A stretch of 64,000 nucleotides of DNA from Streptomyces sp. R21 (lineage in GTDB: Bacteria > Actinomycetota > Actinomycetes > Streptomycetales > Streptomycetaceae): assembly GCF_041051975.1 (NCBI RefSeq), contig NZ_CP163435.1, positions 8,710,501-8,774,500 on the forward strand, given 5' to 3'. Numbering within the stretch: the stretch's first letter is position 1; the number at the start of each line of letters is the position of its first letter. Shown in pieces: positions 7,780 to 17,229 of this stretch. Under the pieces are notes generated by a model. That model had not been told where the DNA came from. It worked only from the letters and a program-made list of their open reading frames with translations, and made no database searches. The position numbers and the translations under genes are program-made.

Positions 7780-9795
7780 ATGCGTTCCCCCGTCCTGCCC
7801 CTGACCTTGCACCTTGCCAGGTCCTCCGGCCGTCGCGGCCTGCAGTCCCAGTTGCTCGCGGCCGGCGCCGCGGCCGTCGGCTCGTTCCTCCTGCTGGTGA
7901 TGATCGCCGCCACCCTCGGTGCCGGCGCCCGCGCCGACCACACCACATGGCGCACTCCCGACGCCGTACCGGCGAAGCGGGCGACGGCCGTCCAGGCCAC
8001 GACCACGACGTACGTACGCCAGGAACCCGTCACCGTCGTGAACCTGGCCCACCTGCCCGGCCGGGCGGCGACCCCCGCGCCGCCCGGCCTGAGGAGCTTC
8101 CCGAAGCAGGGCCGGGTGTACGTCTCGCCTGCCCTGGCAGAGCTGCTGCACAACCTCCCCGCCGGCCAACTCGCCGACCGCTTCCCGAAGGTGAGGTCCT
8201 ACGGCACGATCGGCGCCGCCGGTCTCGCCTCGCCCGACGAGCTGGTCGCGGTGGTCGGACGGGCGCCCGGCGACGCGGCTGTCGCCAAGGCCGCCGGGGA
8301 GCAGAACTATTACGACGCGGATCTGACGAAGCGGGCCCTGGTCTCCGGGTTCTCCGGTACCAGGGCGAGCCCGTTCACAGGCGTCGACCAGGGAGCCGTG
8401 CTGCTGGGGGTGGTGCTGCTCGTCATGCCGGTGGTGGTGCTGGCCTCGGCCGCCGGACGGCTCGGCGCGGCCCGGCGCGAACAGCGGCTCGCCGCACTGC
8501 GGTTGGCCGGGGCGACGCCTCGGCAGATCCTCGCCATGACCGCCGTCGAGGCGGCCGCGGTCGGTGCTGCCGGAGCCCTGGCGGGCGCGCTCGCCTACAC
8601 GGTGCTGCTGCCGGTGCTCGCCGAACTCCCGTACGGCGTCGGCGTTTGGTACACCGGCCGGTTGTGGGTGGGACTGCCGTGGCTGGCGGCCGTGGTGGCG
8701 GCCGTCACGGCGCTGATCACCGTCAGCGCGGTGACGATGCTGCGCCAGGTGGCCACCTCGCCCCTGGGCGTGGCCCAGCAGGCCAACCCGCGCCGCACCC
8801 GCCTGATCCGCCTGGTGCTGTTCGTCGCGGTCCTGCTCTACATATGGATGACCACGGGCGACAGCGGCCAGCTGAAGCCTCGTCAGCTGCTCGCCCTGCT
8901 CGCGCTTTTCTACGGCGCGTTCTGGCTGCTCGGTCCCTGGGTCGTGGACCGGCTGGGCCGGATCGTGAGCCGCCGCGCCAGGCGTCCTGCCACGCTGCTG
9001 GCTGGGCGCCGGCTCAGCGACGACCCGCGCGCGGTCTGGCGTACCGTCAGCGGCCTGGTGCTCGCGGGGTTCGTGGCAGGGTTCTTCTCCGTCAGCACTC
9101 TGGGCTTGGAAGGTCCGAGCCACCACGGCCAGGTCGCGGTGATCACCGCGAACGCCGCCGGCGCCCGGCACACCGCCACCGAGGCCCGCACGCTTCTGCA
9201 CCGGGCGGGCGTCACGGCGACCGTCACCGTCGCGAGCGAGGACGATTTCGACAGCCTGCTGAGCGGTGTCGACGGCGTGATCGCCCAAGTCTCCGGCGGG
9301 CAGGAGCGCGTCGACACCGCTGTCACCGCCCTGACGCCCCTCGGCTCGGGCAGATATCCCTTCACTCAGGAGTACGTGTCCTCGTCGGACGACACGGTCA
9401 CCGCCCGCGTAGCCACCGTCAGCACCGCCACCCTGGTGCTGAGCTTCCTCGTCGCGGCCGCCTCCGCCGGTCTCACGGCTGCCGCGAACGTCCTCGACCG
9501 GCGCCGGGTGTACGGCCTGCTGCGGCTGGCCGGTACTCCGCTGGAGGTGCTGGACCGGGCCCGGGTCCGCGAGACCGTCATTCCGTTGGCCGTGCTGGCC
9601 GGCGGCACCACCGCGATGGGTGTCTTCGGCGCCATGCAGCTCAACAAGGCGGCCGGCACCACGATCAACGCTTCCGGTGCCGTGGAACTGGTGCTCTGCG
9701 TGGCCGTCGGCACCCTGGCCATGCTCGCCGCGATCGCCGGGAGCAGGCCGCTGCTGCGGAAGGTGACAGCGGGTCCGGCCCAGATGGCGGACTGA
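7780..9795 (+). CDS. FtsX-like ABC transporter permease
   Basis: A 671-residue membrane protein, partner of the preceding ATPase. It has an N-terminal transmembrane segment (AAGAAAVGSFLLLVMIAATL) and an extracytoplasmic domain to about residue 200. Next comes a first FtsX-like membrane domain (LLGVVLLVMPVVVLASAAGR, with RLAALRLAGATPRQI). A second extracytoplasmic part and a second FtsX-like block (FLVAAASAGLTAAANVLDRRR, LRLAGTPLEVLDRARV) lie at the C-terminus. The duplicated architecture fits type VII ABC permeases of Gram-positive bacteria. The predicted role is moving or sensing an envelope-active compound. Confidence 0.88.
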   Translation: MRSPVLPLTLHLARSSGRRGLQSQLLAAGAAAVGSFLLLVMIAATLGAGARADHTTWRTPDAVPAKRATAVQATTTTYVRQEPVTVVNLAHLPGRAATPAPPGLRSFPKQGRVYVSPALAELLHNLPAGQLADRFPKVRSYGTIGAAGLASPDELVAVVGRAPGDAAVAKAAGEQNYYDADLTKRALVSGFSGTRASPFTGVDQGAVLLGVVLLVMPVVVLASAAGRLGAARREQRLAALRLAGATPRQILAMTAVEAAAVGAAGALAGALAYTVLLPVLAELPYGVGVWYTGRLWVGLPWLAAVVAAVTALITVSAVTMLRQVATSPLGVAQQANPRRTRLIRLVLFVAVLLYIWMTTGDSGQLKPRQLLALLALFYGAFWLLGPWVVDRLGRIVSRRARRPATLLAGRRLSDDPRAVWRTVSGLVLAGFVAGFFSVSTLGLEGPSHHGQVAVITANAAGARHTATEARTLLHRAGVTATVTVASEDDFDSLLSGVDGVIAQVSGGQERVDTAVTALTPLGSGRYPFTQEYVSSSDDTVTARVATVSTATLVLSFLVAAASAGLTAAANVLDRRRVYGLLRLAGTPLEVLDRARVRETVIPLAVLAGGTTAMGVFGAMQLNKAAGTTINASGAVELVLCVAVGTLAMLAAIAGSRPLLRKVTAGPAQMAD

Positions 9796-9887
9796 CGCCG
9801 TACCGACGGCCGAAGGCGGGTGTGACCGCGTTTCCGTGACGGCTACGGCCGGATGAGGATGGATGCCGGTCCCGGGCGTATGGCCGC

Positions 9888-11387
9888 CTAGGAAGCGTGC
9901 TGAGGACGGCCGGGTCGGGGCAGCAGGAAGGAGGCCAGGAAGGCCATGGCCAGGAGGCCGGTTCCGCTCCACAAGGTGATCGTCATGGTCGTTGTGTAGC
10001 CGGTCGGCGTGGGGCGCTGATGGCCGAGGGCGGAGAAGAAGACCGTGCCGAGTACGGCGGTGCCGAGGGCGCCGCCGAGTTGCTGGACGGCGGTCAGGGT
10101 GCCGGACGCGGAGCCGGTTTCGTGGGGTTCGACGGCGGAGAGCACCGTGTCGAAGAAGGGGCCCATCACCAGACCCATACCCAGCCCGGCGACGATCAGG
10201 GCCGGGGCGATGTGCCCGATGGCCACCGTTGCGGGGGTGAGGTGCAGGCTGAGGATCAGGAGGGCCAGGCCGAGTGTCATGACGGCCACGCCGGTCTGGA
10301 TGACCTTGCGGCCGAGCCGCTCGACGACGCCGTATTTCTCGGAGATCTGGATGACGGCGAAGCCCAGGATCATGCCGAGCGACCAGGGCAGACTGCCCAG
10401 GCCCGCCTTGAGCGGCGGATAGCCGAGTCCGGCCTGGAGGAACAGGCTGAGAACCAGCGAGAAGCCGGTCAGGGCGGCGAAGAGGACGGCCCCGACGACC
10501 AGACCGCCGGAGAAGGCGCGCTTGCGGAACAGGGCGGGGACGACGAGCGGGTCGCCGCCCGACTGCGCTTTGCAGGACTCGTACCGGCCGAAGACGGCGA
10601 AGAGCGCCAGGCCGGCCGCCATCGAGGCGAACGTCCAGACGGGCCAGCCCAGTTCACGCCCCTGCACCAGTGGGAAGATCACCAGCAGGGCGGCCAGGGA
10701 GGCCAGCGCGACGCCCACGAGATCCAGGCGGGGCGGGATCTCGTAGCGTGACTCGGGCAGGAACTTCCATCCGCCGAGCAGGGCCAGCAGCCCCAACGGC
10801 AGATTCACGGCGAAGATCATGCGCCAGCCGGCACCGAAGAAGTCGGCGTCGATCAGCGCGCCCGCCAGGACCGGGCCGCCGACCGTGGCCAGGCCCATCA
10901 CCGGGCCGAACATGCCGAATGCCCGCCCCAGTTCGGAGCCGTCGAACATTTCCTTGATGATGCCGAGGCCCTGCGGGATCAGCACCGCGCCGAACAGGCC
11001 CTGCAGACCGCGCGCGCCGATCAGCATCCCGGACGTGACGGACACTGCGCACAGCATCGACGCCGCCGTGAAGCCGGAGGCGCCGATCAGAAACATCCGG
11101 CGGCGGCCCACGATGTCGCCGAGCCGCCCGCCGGTGATCAGGCCGACCGCCATGGCCAGCGCGTACGCCGCCCCGAGCCACTGCATCGCGGACTCGCCAC
11201 CGCCGAGGTCGGCCCGGATCGAGGGCGCCGCGATGTTCGCGACCAATGCGTCGAGCATGTCCATGGCCTCGGCGATCAGCAGCACGGCCAGCGCGATCCA
11301 GCGCCACCGGTACGGGGCGGGGGCCGCGGAAACTGAGGAGGTGGTGGCGGAGTCTGCGGTGAGGTCGGCCACGCGAATATCGGACAC
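9888..11387 (-). CDS. MFS drug efflux transporter, DHA2 (EmrB/QacA) family
   Basis: A 499-residue proton-driven efflux protein with 14 predicted transmembrane helices. Motif A appears as GGRLGDIVGRRRMF and motif C-like sequence as GPVMGLATVGGPVLAGAL. An early MDMLDALVANIAAPSI matches the DHA2 D1 motif. The GTG at 11387 follows GAAAGGGACA and is preferred to an upstream in-frame ATG at 11435. No regulator gene is adjacent; the upstream 200 bp run into an ISL3 remnant, so any divergent regulator may have been lost. Substrate is unknown. Confidence 0.9.
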   Translation of the reverse strand: MSDIRVADLTADSATTSSVSAAPAPYRWRWIALAVLLIAEAMDMLDALVANIAAPSIRADLGGGESAMQWLGAAYALAMAVGLITGGRLGDIVGRRRMFLIGASGFTAASMLCAVSVTSGMLIGARGLQGLFGAVLIPQGLGIIKEMFDGSELGRAFGMFGPVMGLATVGGPVLAGALIDADFFGAGWRMIFAVNLPLGLLALLGGWKFLPESRYEIPPRLDLVGVALASLAALLVIFPLVQGRELGWPVWTFASMAAGLALFAVFGRYESCKAQSGGDPLVVPALFRKRAFSGGLVVGAVLFAALTGFSLVLSLFLQAGLGYPPLKAGLGSLPWSLGMILGFAVIQISEKYGVVERLGRKVIQTGVAVMTLGLALLILSLHLTPATVAIGHIAPALIVAGLGMGLVMGPFFDTVLSAVEPHETGSASGTLTAVQQLGGALGTAVLGTVFFSALGHQRPTPTGYTTTMTITLWSGTGLLAMAFLASFLLPRPGRPQHAS

Positions 11388-11604
11388 AACTGTCCCTTTC
11401 TCGAAGATCTGGAGAGAAAGAGACGCACCGGGCACTACCAGGATCTGGTGTGCATGGGAGCGCGGGCTCCGCCCGGACTAACCAATACCGGGAACCGTAT
11501 TTTCGCGCGTCGCTACCCAATCAAAGTAGCAGAGCCCCACAGACCTGGACCATCCGGCAGTGACGCCCGGCCTGCAGGACGGTTCCGCCAGGGCATACCT
11601 CCTG

Positions 11605-12066
11605 TTACGGGCGGTGGCGTTTGAGGAGGTCCTCTTCCGGGCCCTGAATCTCGCTGTGCGGCAGGTCGTGGCCGTTGATGGCAACTCGATCATTGATGCA
11701 GTGGGGTGCGGCCCGCCTGGCAAGTTGCCCCAGTGCGAGTGTCCTGCGACTCGGGTCCGCAGCCGGTACTGGCGCCGCATTGCCGGGTTGTCCGTCGGCA
11801 GGCACAAGATGATCGTCCGTCTCTGTGTGCGACGGTTCTTCTGCGATCAACTCCAGTGCAGGCGCCGGACGTTCGTGGAAAAGGTAGCGGGCCTGACCGA
11901 GCCACGGCGTCGTTCTTCGATGGCGGCGCGGTCAGCCATGAGGGCGGTTGCGGCAGAGCTTGGCGGCCGTCCCGGTCAGCGTCTCCGCGGGAAGCTGCGG
12001 CTTCAAGGCGGGCGGACCGCGCTCCTGAGGCTGCATGCGATACCGCCCACGCCGCACCGGATGGTG
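11605..12066 (+). mobile_element. ISL3-family transposase remnant (5' half)
   Basis: The plus strand encodes an ISL3 transposase N-terminus: EEVLFRALNLAVRQVVAVDG, a zinc-binding CECPATRVRSRYWRR, then RRFFCDQLQCRRRTFVEKVAGLT. It runs to RTALLRLHAIPPTP and stops making sense there. The rest of the transposase reappears at 12714-12852, after an intact unrelated gene. No start with a convincing ribosome binding site is visible. The 200 bp upstream, back to the efflux gene, contain nothing else recognisable. Confidence 0.72.
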
Positions 12067-12153
12067 TCCCGCGGAGTGGTGTAGCCGTGCCAGGACGTGC
12101 GTTTGACGGTGGCCCAAACGGCCCGCTCAGCGCGCTCTCCTGGCGATACGGTC

Positions 12154-12633
12154 ATGGCCATGATCGCTCAGATAGTGACGCTGGCCGGTGTGCTGGTCGG
12201 GGCCCTGACGTCGTACCTGTCCGTCGCCCTGGCCGAACGGGCCAAGCACCGACGCACGATGGCAACGCGCTGGGACGAGCGAAAGCTCGACACGTACATC
12301 GCGTACGCCGCGTGCGTAAAGGAGGTGGCTGACGCCTCAAAATTCGCTCGGCTGGCGGAGGAAGACTCTGATGCCTACAAGGAGTTCCTTGCATCGATGG
12401 AGGAAGGCGAGCGCAGACGCTCGGCTCTTTTCGAAGCGCTTGTGCTGCTGGCAGATCCTCCGGCCATCGTGGCTGCCCATGGAGTCAACATGGCCTTGTG
12501 GGAGATGGAGGAAAAAGCCCGCATGCATGAACCTCCGCCCGTGCTTGGCTACCTCCATGAGCGTCTGAACACGTACCACGAGCGGGCCCGAGAAGACCTG
12601 GGCATCAACAAGGATGTGTGGCAGGCCCTCTGA
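12154..12633 (+). CDS. hypothetical membrane-anchored protein
   Basis: A 159-residue intact frame from ATG 12154 (a second ATG is at 12160). Residues 3-28 form one hydrophobic helix (AQIVTLAGVLVGALTSYLSVAL). They are followed by a basic KHRR stop-transfer and a long, charged, helical cytoplasmic region, EERRRSALFEAL-like, rich in A, E, K and R. This resembles many uncharacterised Streptomyces proteins; function is unknown. It lies between the two halves of an ISL3 transposase and has neat codon use, so it was either carried in by a second insertion or brought there by rearrangement. Confidence 0.6.
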   Translation: MAMIAQIVTLAGVLVGALTSYLSVALAERAKHRRTMATRWDERKLDTYIAYAACVKEVADASKFARLAEEDSDAYKEFLASMEEGERRRSALFEALVLLADPPAIVAAHGVNMALWEMEEKARMHEPPPVLGYLHERLNTYHERAREDLGINKDVWQAL

Positions 12634-12713
12634 GACCCTCGGGCGGAGGCGCGCGCCCCCGCGATCCGGGCTGGCTGCGAGACGGCTACACCACACAGTG
12701 GGACACGACCCCG

Positions 12714-12852
12714 CACCGGGCACCGCGGATACTTGGTGTCGATGAGATCGCCTTTCGCAAGGGGCGGACCTACGGCACCGTCCCCATCGACATGGCAACT
12801 TCCAGGCCCGTAGACGTCCTGCCGGATCGGGAGACCAGCACGGTCTCCGCCT
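12714..12852 (+). mobile_element. ISL3-family transposase remnant (central part)
   Basis: The segment HRAPRILGVDEIAFRKGRTYG, then SRPVDVLPDRETSTVSA, matches the catalytic core of ISL3 transposases; the aspartate in GVDE would be the first DDE residue. Homology ends near 12852 and the sequence beyond is unrelated. It is the natural continuation of the remnant at 11605-12066, interrupted by about 650 bp carrying the small gene at 12154. Confidence 0.7.
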
Positions 12853-13069
12853 TCCGGTGCCCAACTCCCGCGGAGGCCGCGCCCGACGTGCCCCGCCTCC
12901 GCGACGCGCTGCTGGCCTGGTCCACCACATGGACCCCGTCGGCAACCCCCTTCACCCGGATCGCCGTACCTCGACCGTCGTACGACATCCCGGCCATCTG
13001 CGGCCCTGACAATGACTCGAACGCCCAGGGCGTACGGGCACTCGGCCATCCCGCCATCCCCGCCGAGCC

Positions 13070-13550
13070 CCGGATCACATCGCCCGACGCTCCGCCGGGC
13101 GCCCCCTCACCACCGACCCCGTCATAGGAGCGCTGCGCCGGGTCGTCAGCGCGGGGCTGGTGGCGCTCGCCGAGGAGGGCCTGCTCGACCTGCTTCCGGG
13201 CGGCGCCACCGCCGTGTCCGCCATCACGGCGACGGACGTCCTCGATCTCCACGCCTTGCCCGCCAGCCTCCGTGCCCTGCTCATCCGCCGCGTCGTCATG
13301 CCCGGTCCGGCGAACCTCACTCCCGGCCTCGGCGGCCCTGGCGGAGGCCCGCGCCGCCGCCAGGGACAACGACCACGCCCGCGTACGGGAAGTCGACCTG
13401 CGGTACCAGGGCGGACGGAAACGAGGCGGCCCGCAGGTGTGGACGACCCTGGCGGGCAACCCCGTCTGCGGCCGGGGGCGCCGCGGGGCGCCCGCACTGA
13501 CTCCCGTCGACAACCGGGACTGTCCGGCGGGCGGCCGGGACGGCCAGGGC
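13070..13550 (+). other. unidentified gene remnant with frameshift
   Basis: From about 13070 one frame reads PDHIARRSAGRPLTTDPVIGAL, then EEGLLDLLPGGATAVSAITATDVLDLHALPASLRALL. Near 13300 coding quality jumps to another frame reading AALAEARAAARDNDHARVREVDLRYQ. The two together look like one frame-shifted, start-less gene. No family is recognised. Between 12852 and 13070 nothing convincing is seen. Confidence 0.3.
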
Positions 13551-13551
13551 A

Positions 13552-13605
13552 GCTGAGCGGGCTGAGCGGGCTGAGCGGGCTGGGACGGCTGAGACAGCTG
13601 GGACG
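13552..13605. repeat. 9-bp tandem repeat (six units)
   Basis: Six consecutive 9-mers: GCTGAGCGG three times, then GCTGGGACG, GCTGAGACA and GCTGGGACG. The array ends five bases before the stop codon of the GntR gene on the other strand. In one plus frame it would encode LSG/LGR-like tripeptides, but that frame has no gene support. Confidence 0.8.
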
Positions 13606-13610
13606 GCGTC

Positions 13611-14282
13611 TCAGATGGCGTCGCGAATGGCCTGTTCAAAGCCCTCGACGTGGCTGCGCGCGAGCTGTGCCGCCGTCTCGGGGTCACCGGCGACGATCGC
13701 CTCGATCAAGGGTCCGTGCTCCTCGACATGGCCGGCCATGTCGGACAGACGGTCGATGAACAGGCACCAGATGCGGGTGGCCAGGTTGTCGTGGCGGACG
13801 AGGGTGTCCTCCAGGTACGGGTTGTGCGTGGCGGCGTAGATGGCGCGATGGACGCGAAGGTCCAGGCGCATGAGCTCATCGGCGTCCTGCCGGGGGGAGC
13901 CCGCGCTCTCCAGCTCCGCGTGCAGGGCCGTCAGGGTCGCGCGATCCGCCGCGGTGGCGCGTCGCGCCGCCTGGGCGGCGGCCAGGGGCTCCAGCTCCTG
14001 GCGTACCTCGGAGATGTGGGCCAGGTCGGTGATGTTGACCTCGGTGGCGAAGGTGCCGCGGCGGGGGTACGTCGTGATGAGGCGCTCGTACTGGAGCCGC
14101 TTGAGCGCCTCGCGCACCGGTGTCCGTCCGACGCCGAGGGACTGTCCCAGCTGCTCCTCGTTGATCGGCGCGCCCGGGCGGATCTCGAGCATGACGAGGC
14201 GGTCGCGGATGGCGCGGTAGGCGCGTTCGGCGAGGGACAGCTCCTCGCTCTCGACCCTGGGTTCGGTCGCCACGTGCTGCAT
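13611..14282 (-). CDS. GntR-family regulator (FadR/FCD subfamily)
   Basis: A 223-residue regulator. An N-terminal winged helix-turn-helix (residues about 20-85: INEEQLGQSLGVGRTPVREALKRLQYERLI) precedes an all-helical FCD ligand domain containing the metal/acid-binding residues DLRVHRAIYAATHN and HGPLIEAIVAGD. The ATG at 14282 follows a GGGGG box. It is divergent from the glyA-sox-purU operon with a 94-bp shared gap containing the palindrome TGATATATCA, so it probably regulates that operon in response to a one-carbon or sarcosine-related acid. The ligand is inferred from context only. Confidence 0.9.
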   Translation of the reverse strand: MQHVATEPRVESEELSLAERAYRAIRDRLVMLEIRPGAPINEEQLGQSLGVGRTPVREALKRLQYERLITTYPRRGTFATEVNITDLAHISEVRQELEPLAAAQAARRATAADRATLTALHAELESAGSPRQDADELMRLDLRVHRAIYAATHNPYLEDTLVRHDNLATRIWCLFIDRLSDMAGHVEEHGPLIEAIVAGDPETAAQLARSHVEGFEQAIRDAI

Positions 14283-14331
14283 GAGGCCCCCTTGACCTGT
14301 CCGGCGAGCTCCCATACCTTACCGCAGAGGT

Positions 14332-14341
14332 TGATATATCA
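14332..14341. promoter_or_regulatory. candidate GntR operator palindrome
   Basis: TGATATATCA is a perfect 10-bp palindrome, strikingly AT-rich for this genome. It is followed by a partial repeat (GTTGCTGATTAG) in the gap between the divergent gntR and glyA genes. FadR-type GntR proteins bind short palindromes of this kind. Confidence 0.55.
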
Positions 14342-14376
14342 GTTGCTGATTAGTTGGCTCTCAGGATGGTGCACAG

Positions 14377-15681
14377 ATGGCAACGAACCCGTCGCTCACC
14401 ACGCTCGCCTCCCCTCTCTCCCTCCCGCTGAGCGAGGTCGACCCGGATGTCGCCGCCGCCGTCGACGCCGAGCTGCACCGCCAGCAGTCGACGCTCGAGA
14501 TGATCGCCTCGGAGAACTTCGCGCCGGCCGCCGTCATGGAGGCGCAGGGCTCGGTCCTGACCAACAAGTACGCCGAGGGTTACCCGGGCCGCCGCTACTA
14601 CGGCGGCTGCGAACACGTCGACGTCATCGAGCAGTTGGCCATCGCCCGGGTGAAGGAACTGTTCGGCGCCGAGGCCGCGAACGTGCAGCCGCACTCGGGT
14701 GCCCAGGCCAACGCGGCCGCGATGTTCGCGCTGCTCAAGCCTGGCGACACCATCCTCGGCCTCGACCTGGCGCACGGCGGGCACCTGACCCACGGCATGC
14801 GCCTCAACTACTCCGGCAAGCTGTACAACGTCGTGCCGTACCACGTGCGCGAGTCCGACCTGCGCATCGACATGGACGAAGTCGAACAGCTCGCGCTCGC
14901 GCACCGGCCGAAGATGATCGTCGCCGGCTGGTCGGCCTACCCGCGTCGGCTGGACTTCGCCGCGTTCCGGCGGATCGCCGACGCGGTGGGCTCCTATCTG
15001 ATGGTGGACATGGCGCACTTCGCCGGGCTGGTGGCCGCGGGACTGCACCCGAGCCCGGTGCCGTATGCCGACGTCGTCACGACCACCACCCACAAGACCC
15101 TCGGCGGCCCGCGCGGCGGGGTGATCCTCAGCCGTGCCGAGCTGGCCAAGAAGATCAACTCCGCGGTCTTCCCGGGGCAGCAGGGCGGCCCGCTGGAGCA
15201 CGTCATCGCGGCGAAGGCGGTGGCTTTCAAGGTGGCGGCGGGCGAGGAGTTCAAGGAGCGCCAGCAGCGCACGCTGCGGGGCGCGAAGATCCTCGCCGGA
15301 CGGCTGCTGGCCGACGACGTCGCCGAGGCCGGGATCACCGTGCTGACCGGCGGCACCGAAGTCCACCTGGTCCTCGTCGACCTGCGGAACTCCGCGCTCG
15401 ACGGGCAGCAGGCCGAGGACCGGCTGCACCGCATCGGTATCACCGTCAACCGCAACGCGGTGCCGTTCGACCCCCGTCCGCCGATGGTCTCCTCGGGGCT
15501 GCGGATCGGCACGCCAGCCCTGGCCACCCGGGGCTTCGGCGAGACCGAGTTCCGGGAGGTCGCCGACATCATCGCCGAGGCCCTGAAGGGTGACCGGCCC
15601 GACGACGAACTGCGTGCCCGCGTCGAGAAGCTCGCCTCCGCCTTCCCCCTGTACCCCCACCTGAACGGAGACGCGGCATGA
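14377..15681 (+). CDS. glyA: serine hydroxymethyltransferase
   Basis: A 434-residue PLP enzyme interconverting serine plus tetrahydrofolate with glycine plus 5,10-methylene-tetrahydrofolate. Visible signatures include TLEMIASENFAP, the glycine-rich EGYPGRRYYGGCE, the folate region LLKPGDTILGLDLAHGGHLTHG, and the PLP lysine near residue 240 in TTTTHKTLGGPRGG. ATG 14377 has AGGATGG upstream. It heads a tightly packed operon, overlapping soxB by 4 bp. A second, housekeeping glyA is expected elsewhere; this copy appears dedicated to sarcosine/glycine catabolism. Confidence 0.96.
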   Translation: MATNPSLTTLASPLSLPLSEVDPDVAAAVDAELHRQQSTLEMIASENFAPAAVMEAQGSVLTNKYAEGYPGRRYYGGCEHVDVIEQLAIARVKELFGAEAANVQPHSGAQANAAAMFALLKPGDTILGLDLAHGGHLTHGMRLNYSGKLYNVVPYHVRESDLRIDMDEVEQLALAHRPKMIVAGWSAYPRRLDFAAFRRIADAVGSYLMVDMAHFAGLVAAGLHPSPVPYADVVTTTTHKTLGGPRGGVILSRAELAKKINSAVFPGQQGGPLEHVIAAKAVAFKVAAGEEFKERQQRTLRGAKILAGRLLADDVAEAGITVLTGGTEVHLVLVDLRNSALDGQQAEDRLHRIGITVNRNAVPFDPRPPMVSSGLRIGTPALATRGFGETEFREVADIIAEALKGDRPDDELRARVEKLASAFPLYPHLNGDAA

Positions 15682-16898
15682 CCACCGAGGCGCTGCCGGA
15701 GCACCCGGACTTCCTCTGGCGCAACCCCGATCCGCGCTCCTCGTACGACGTCGTCATCGTCGGCGCGGGAGGCCATGGCCTGGCCACCGCCTACTACCTC
15801 GCCAAGAACCACGGCATCACCAACGTCGCGGTCCTGGAGAAGGGGTGGCTGGCCGGCGGCAACATGGCCCGCAACACCACGATCATCCGCTCCAACTACC
15901 TGTGGGACGAGAGCGCGGCGATCTACGAGCACGCGCTCAAGCTGTGGGAGCGGCTCCCGGAGGAGCTGGACTACGACTTCCTGTTCAGCCAGCGCGGGGT
16001 CCTCAACCTCGCGCACACCCTGCAGGACGTCCGCGAGAGCATGCGCCGGGTCAACGCCAACCGTCTGAACGGGGTCGACGCCGAGTGGCTCGACACGGAC
16101 GAGGTCGCCAAGGTCTGCCCCATCGTCAACGTCTCGCCCCGCACCCGGTATCCGGTCCTCGGCGGCACCTTCCAGCCGCGGGCGGGCATCGCCAAGCACG
16201 ACCACGTCGCCTGGGCGCTGGCCCGCCGGGCCGACGAGCTGGGCGTGGACCTGATCCAGGGCTGCGAGGTCACCGGCTTCCTGAAGGACGGCGACCGGGT
16301 CGTCGGCGTCGAGACCAACCGCGGCCGCATCCTGGCCGGCCGGGTCGGCCTGGCTGCCGCCGGGCACAGCAGTGTGCTGGCCGAGCGGGCGGGCGTACGG
16401 CTGCCGGTGCAGTCCCATCCGCTCCAGGCGCTGGTCTCCGAACTGCACGAGCCGGTGCACCCGACGGTGGTCATGTCGAACCACGTGCACGTCTACGTGT
16501 CCCAGGCCCACAAGGGCGAGCTGGTGATGGGCGCGGGCGTCGACTCGTACAACGGCTACGGGCAGCGCGGCTCCTTCCACGTCATCGAGCAGCAGATGGC
16601 CGCCGCCGTCGAGCTGTTCCCCGTCTTCGCCCGCGCCCATGTGCTGCGGACCTGGGGCGGCATCGTCGACGTCACCCCGGACGCCTCCCCGATCATCGGC
16701 GCCACCCCCGTCGAGAACCTCTACGTCAACTGCGGCTGGGGCACGGGCGGGTTCAAGGCCACCCCGGCCGCCGGCTGGACCTTCGCGCACACCATCGCCA
16801 CGGGCGAACCGCATCCACTGAACGCCCCCTTCGCGCTCGAACGCTTCACGACGGGCGCCCTGATCGACGAACACGGCGCCGCGGCCGTGGCCCACTGA
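15678..16898 (+). CDS. soxB: sarcosine oxidase beta subunit
   Basis: A 406-residue flavoprotein subunit of heterotetrameric sarcosine oxidase, which demethylates sarcosine to glycine with formation of H2O2 and methylene-tetrahydrofolate. The FAD-binding VVIVGAGGHGLATAYYLA is at residues 25-42. The histidine near residue 174 (AKHDHVAW) corresponds to the position that carries covalent FMN in characterised enzymes. C-terminal GGIVDVTPDASPIIG and NCGWGTGGFKATPAAG are typical of the DadA/SoxB family. Its start overlaps the glyA stop (ATGA), indicating translational coupling. Confidence 0.95.
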   Translation: MTTEALPEHPDFLWRNPDPRSSYDVVIVGAGGHGLATAYYLAKNHGITNVAVLEKGWLAGGNMARNTTIIRSNYLWDESAAIYEHALKLWERLPEELDYDFLFSQRGVLNLAHTLQDVRESMRRVNANRLNGVDAEWLDTDEVAKVCPIVNVSPRTRYPVLGGTFQPRAGIAKHDHVAWALARRADELGVDLIQGCEVTGFLKDGDRVVGVETNRGRILAGRVGLAAAGHSSVLAERAGVRLPVQSHPLQALVSELHEPVHPTVVMSNHVHVYVSQAHKGELVMGAGVDSYNGYGQRGSFHVIEQQMAAAVELFPVFARAHVLRTWGGIVDVTPDASPIIGATPVENLYVNCGWGTGGFKATPAAGWTFAHTIATGEPHPLNAPFALERFTTGALIDEHGAAAVAH

Positions 16899-16932
16899 AC
16901 GCCCGCTGAAAGCCTGTTGAGAGAAGGACGCC

Positions 16933-17229
16933 GTGCTGCTGATCAGCTGCCCATGGTGCGGTCCCCGTGACGAGACCGAGTACCACTACGGGGGACAGGC
17001 CCATGTCCCCTACCCCGAGACCCCCGCGGACCTCACCGACGAGCAGTGGGCCGAGTACGTCTTCTACCGCGACAACGCCAAGGGCCCCTTCGCCGAGCGG
17101 TGGATGCACAGCACCGGTTGCCGCCGCTGGTTCAACGTCCTGCGCGACACCGTCACCAACGAGCTGCTCGCCGCCTACCGGCTCGACGAGCCACGCCCCG
17201 AACTGCCCCAGGCCGGAGGTAACCGATGA
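16933..17229 (+). CDS. soxD: sarcosine oxidase delta subunit
   Basis: A 98-residue zinc-binding small subunit. Ligands are seen in CPWCGPRDETEYHYGGQ (two cysteines at residues 6 and 9) and WMHSTGCRRWF (His and Cys), as in characterised SoxD. The FYRDNAKGPFAERW stretch is conserved in the family. The GTG start at 16933 follows GAGAGAAGG. The stop overlaps the soxA start by 4 bp. Confidence 0.94.
   Translation: MLLISCPWCGPRDETEYHYGGQAHVPYPETPADLTDEQWAEYVFYRDNAKGPFAERWMHSTGCRRWFNVLRDTVTNELLAAYRLDEPRPELPQAGGNR

Noticed and set aside
7159..9972. Very long minus-strand open frame opposite the ABC transporter genes
   Set aside because: It is the antisense of well-supported ATPase and permease genes; its product is low-complexity G/R/A-rich with no family resemblance. 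Long antisense frames are normal at this GC content.
14283..14376. Glycine riboswitch upstream of glyA
   Set aside because: The gap is just 94 bp and lacks room or sequence for a glycine aptamer; a GntR operator is the simpler explanation.
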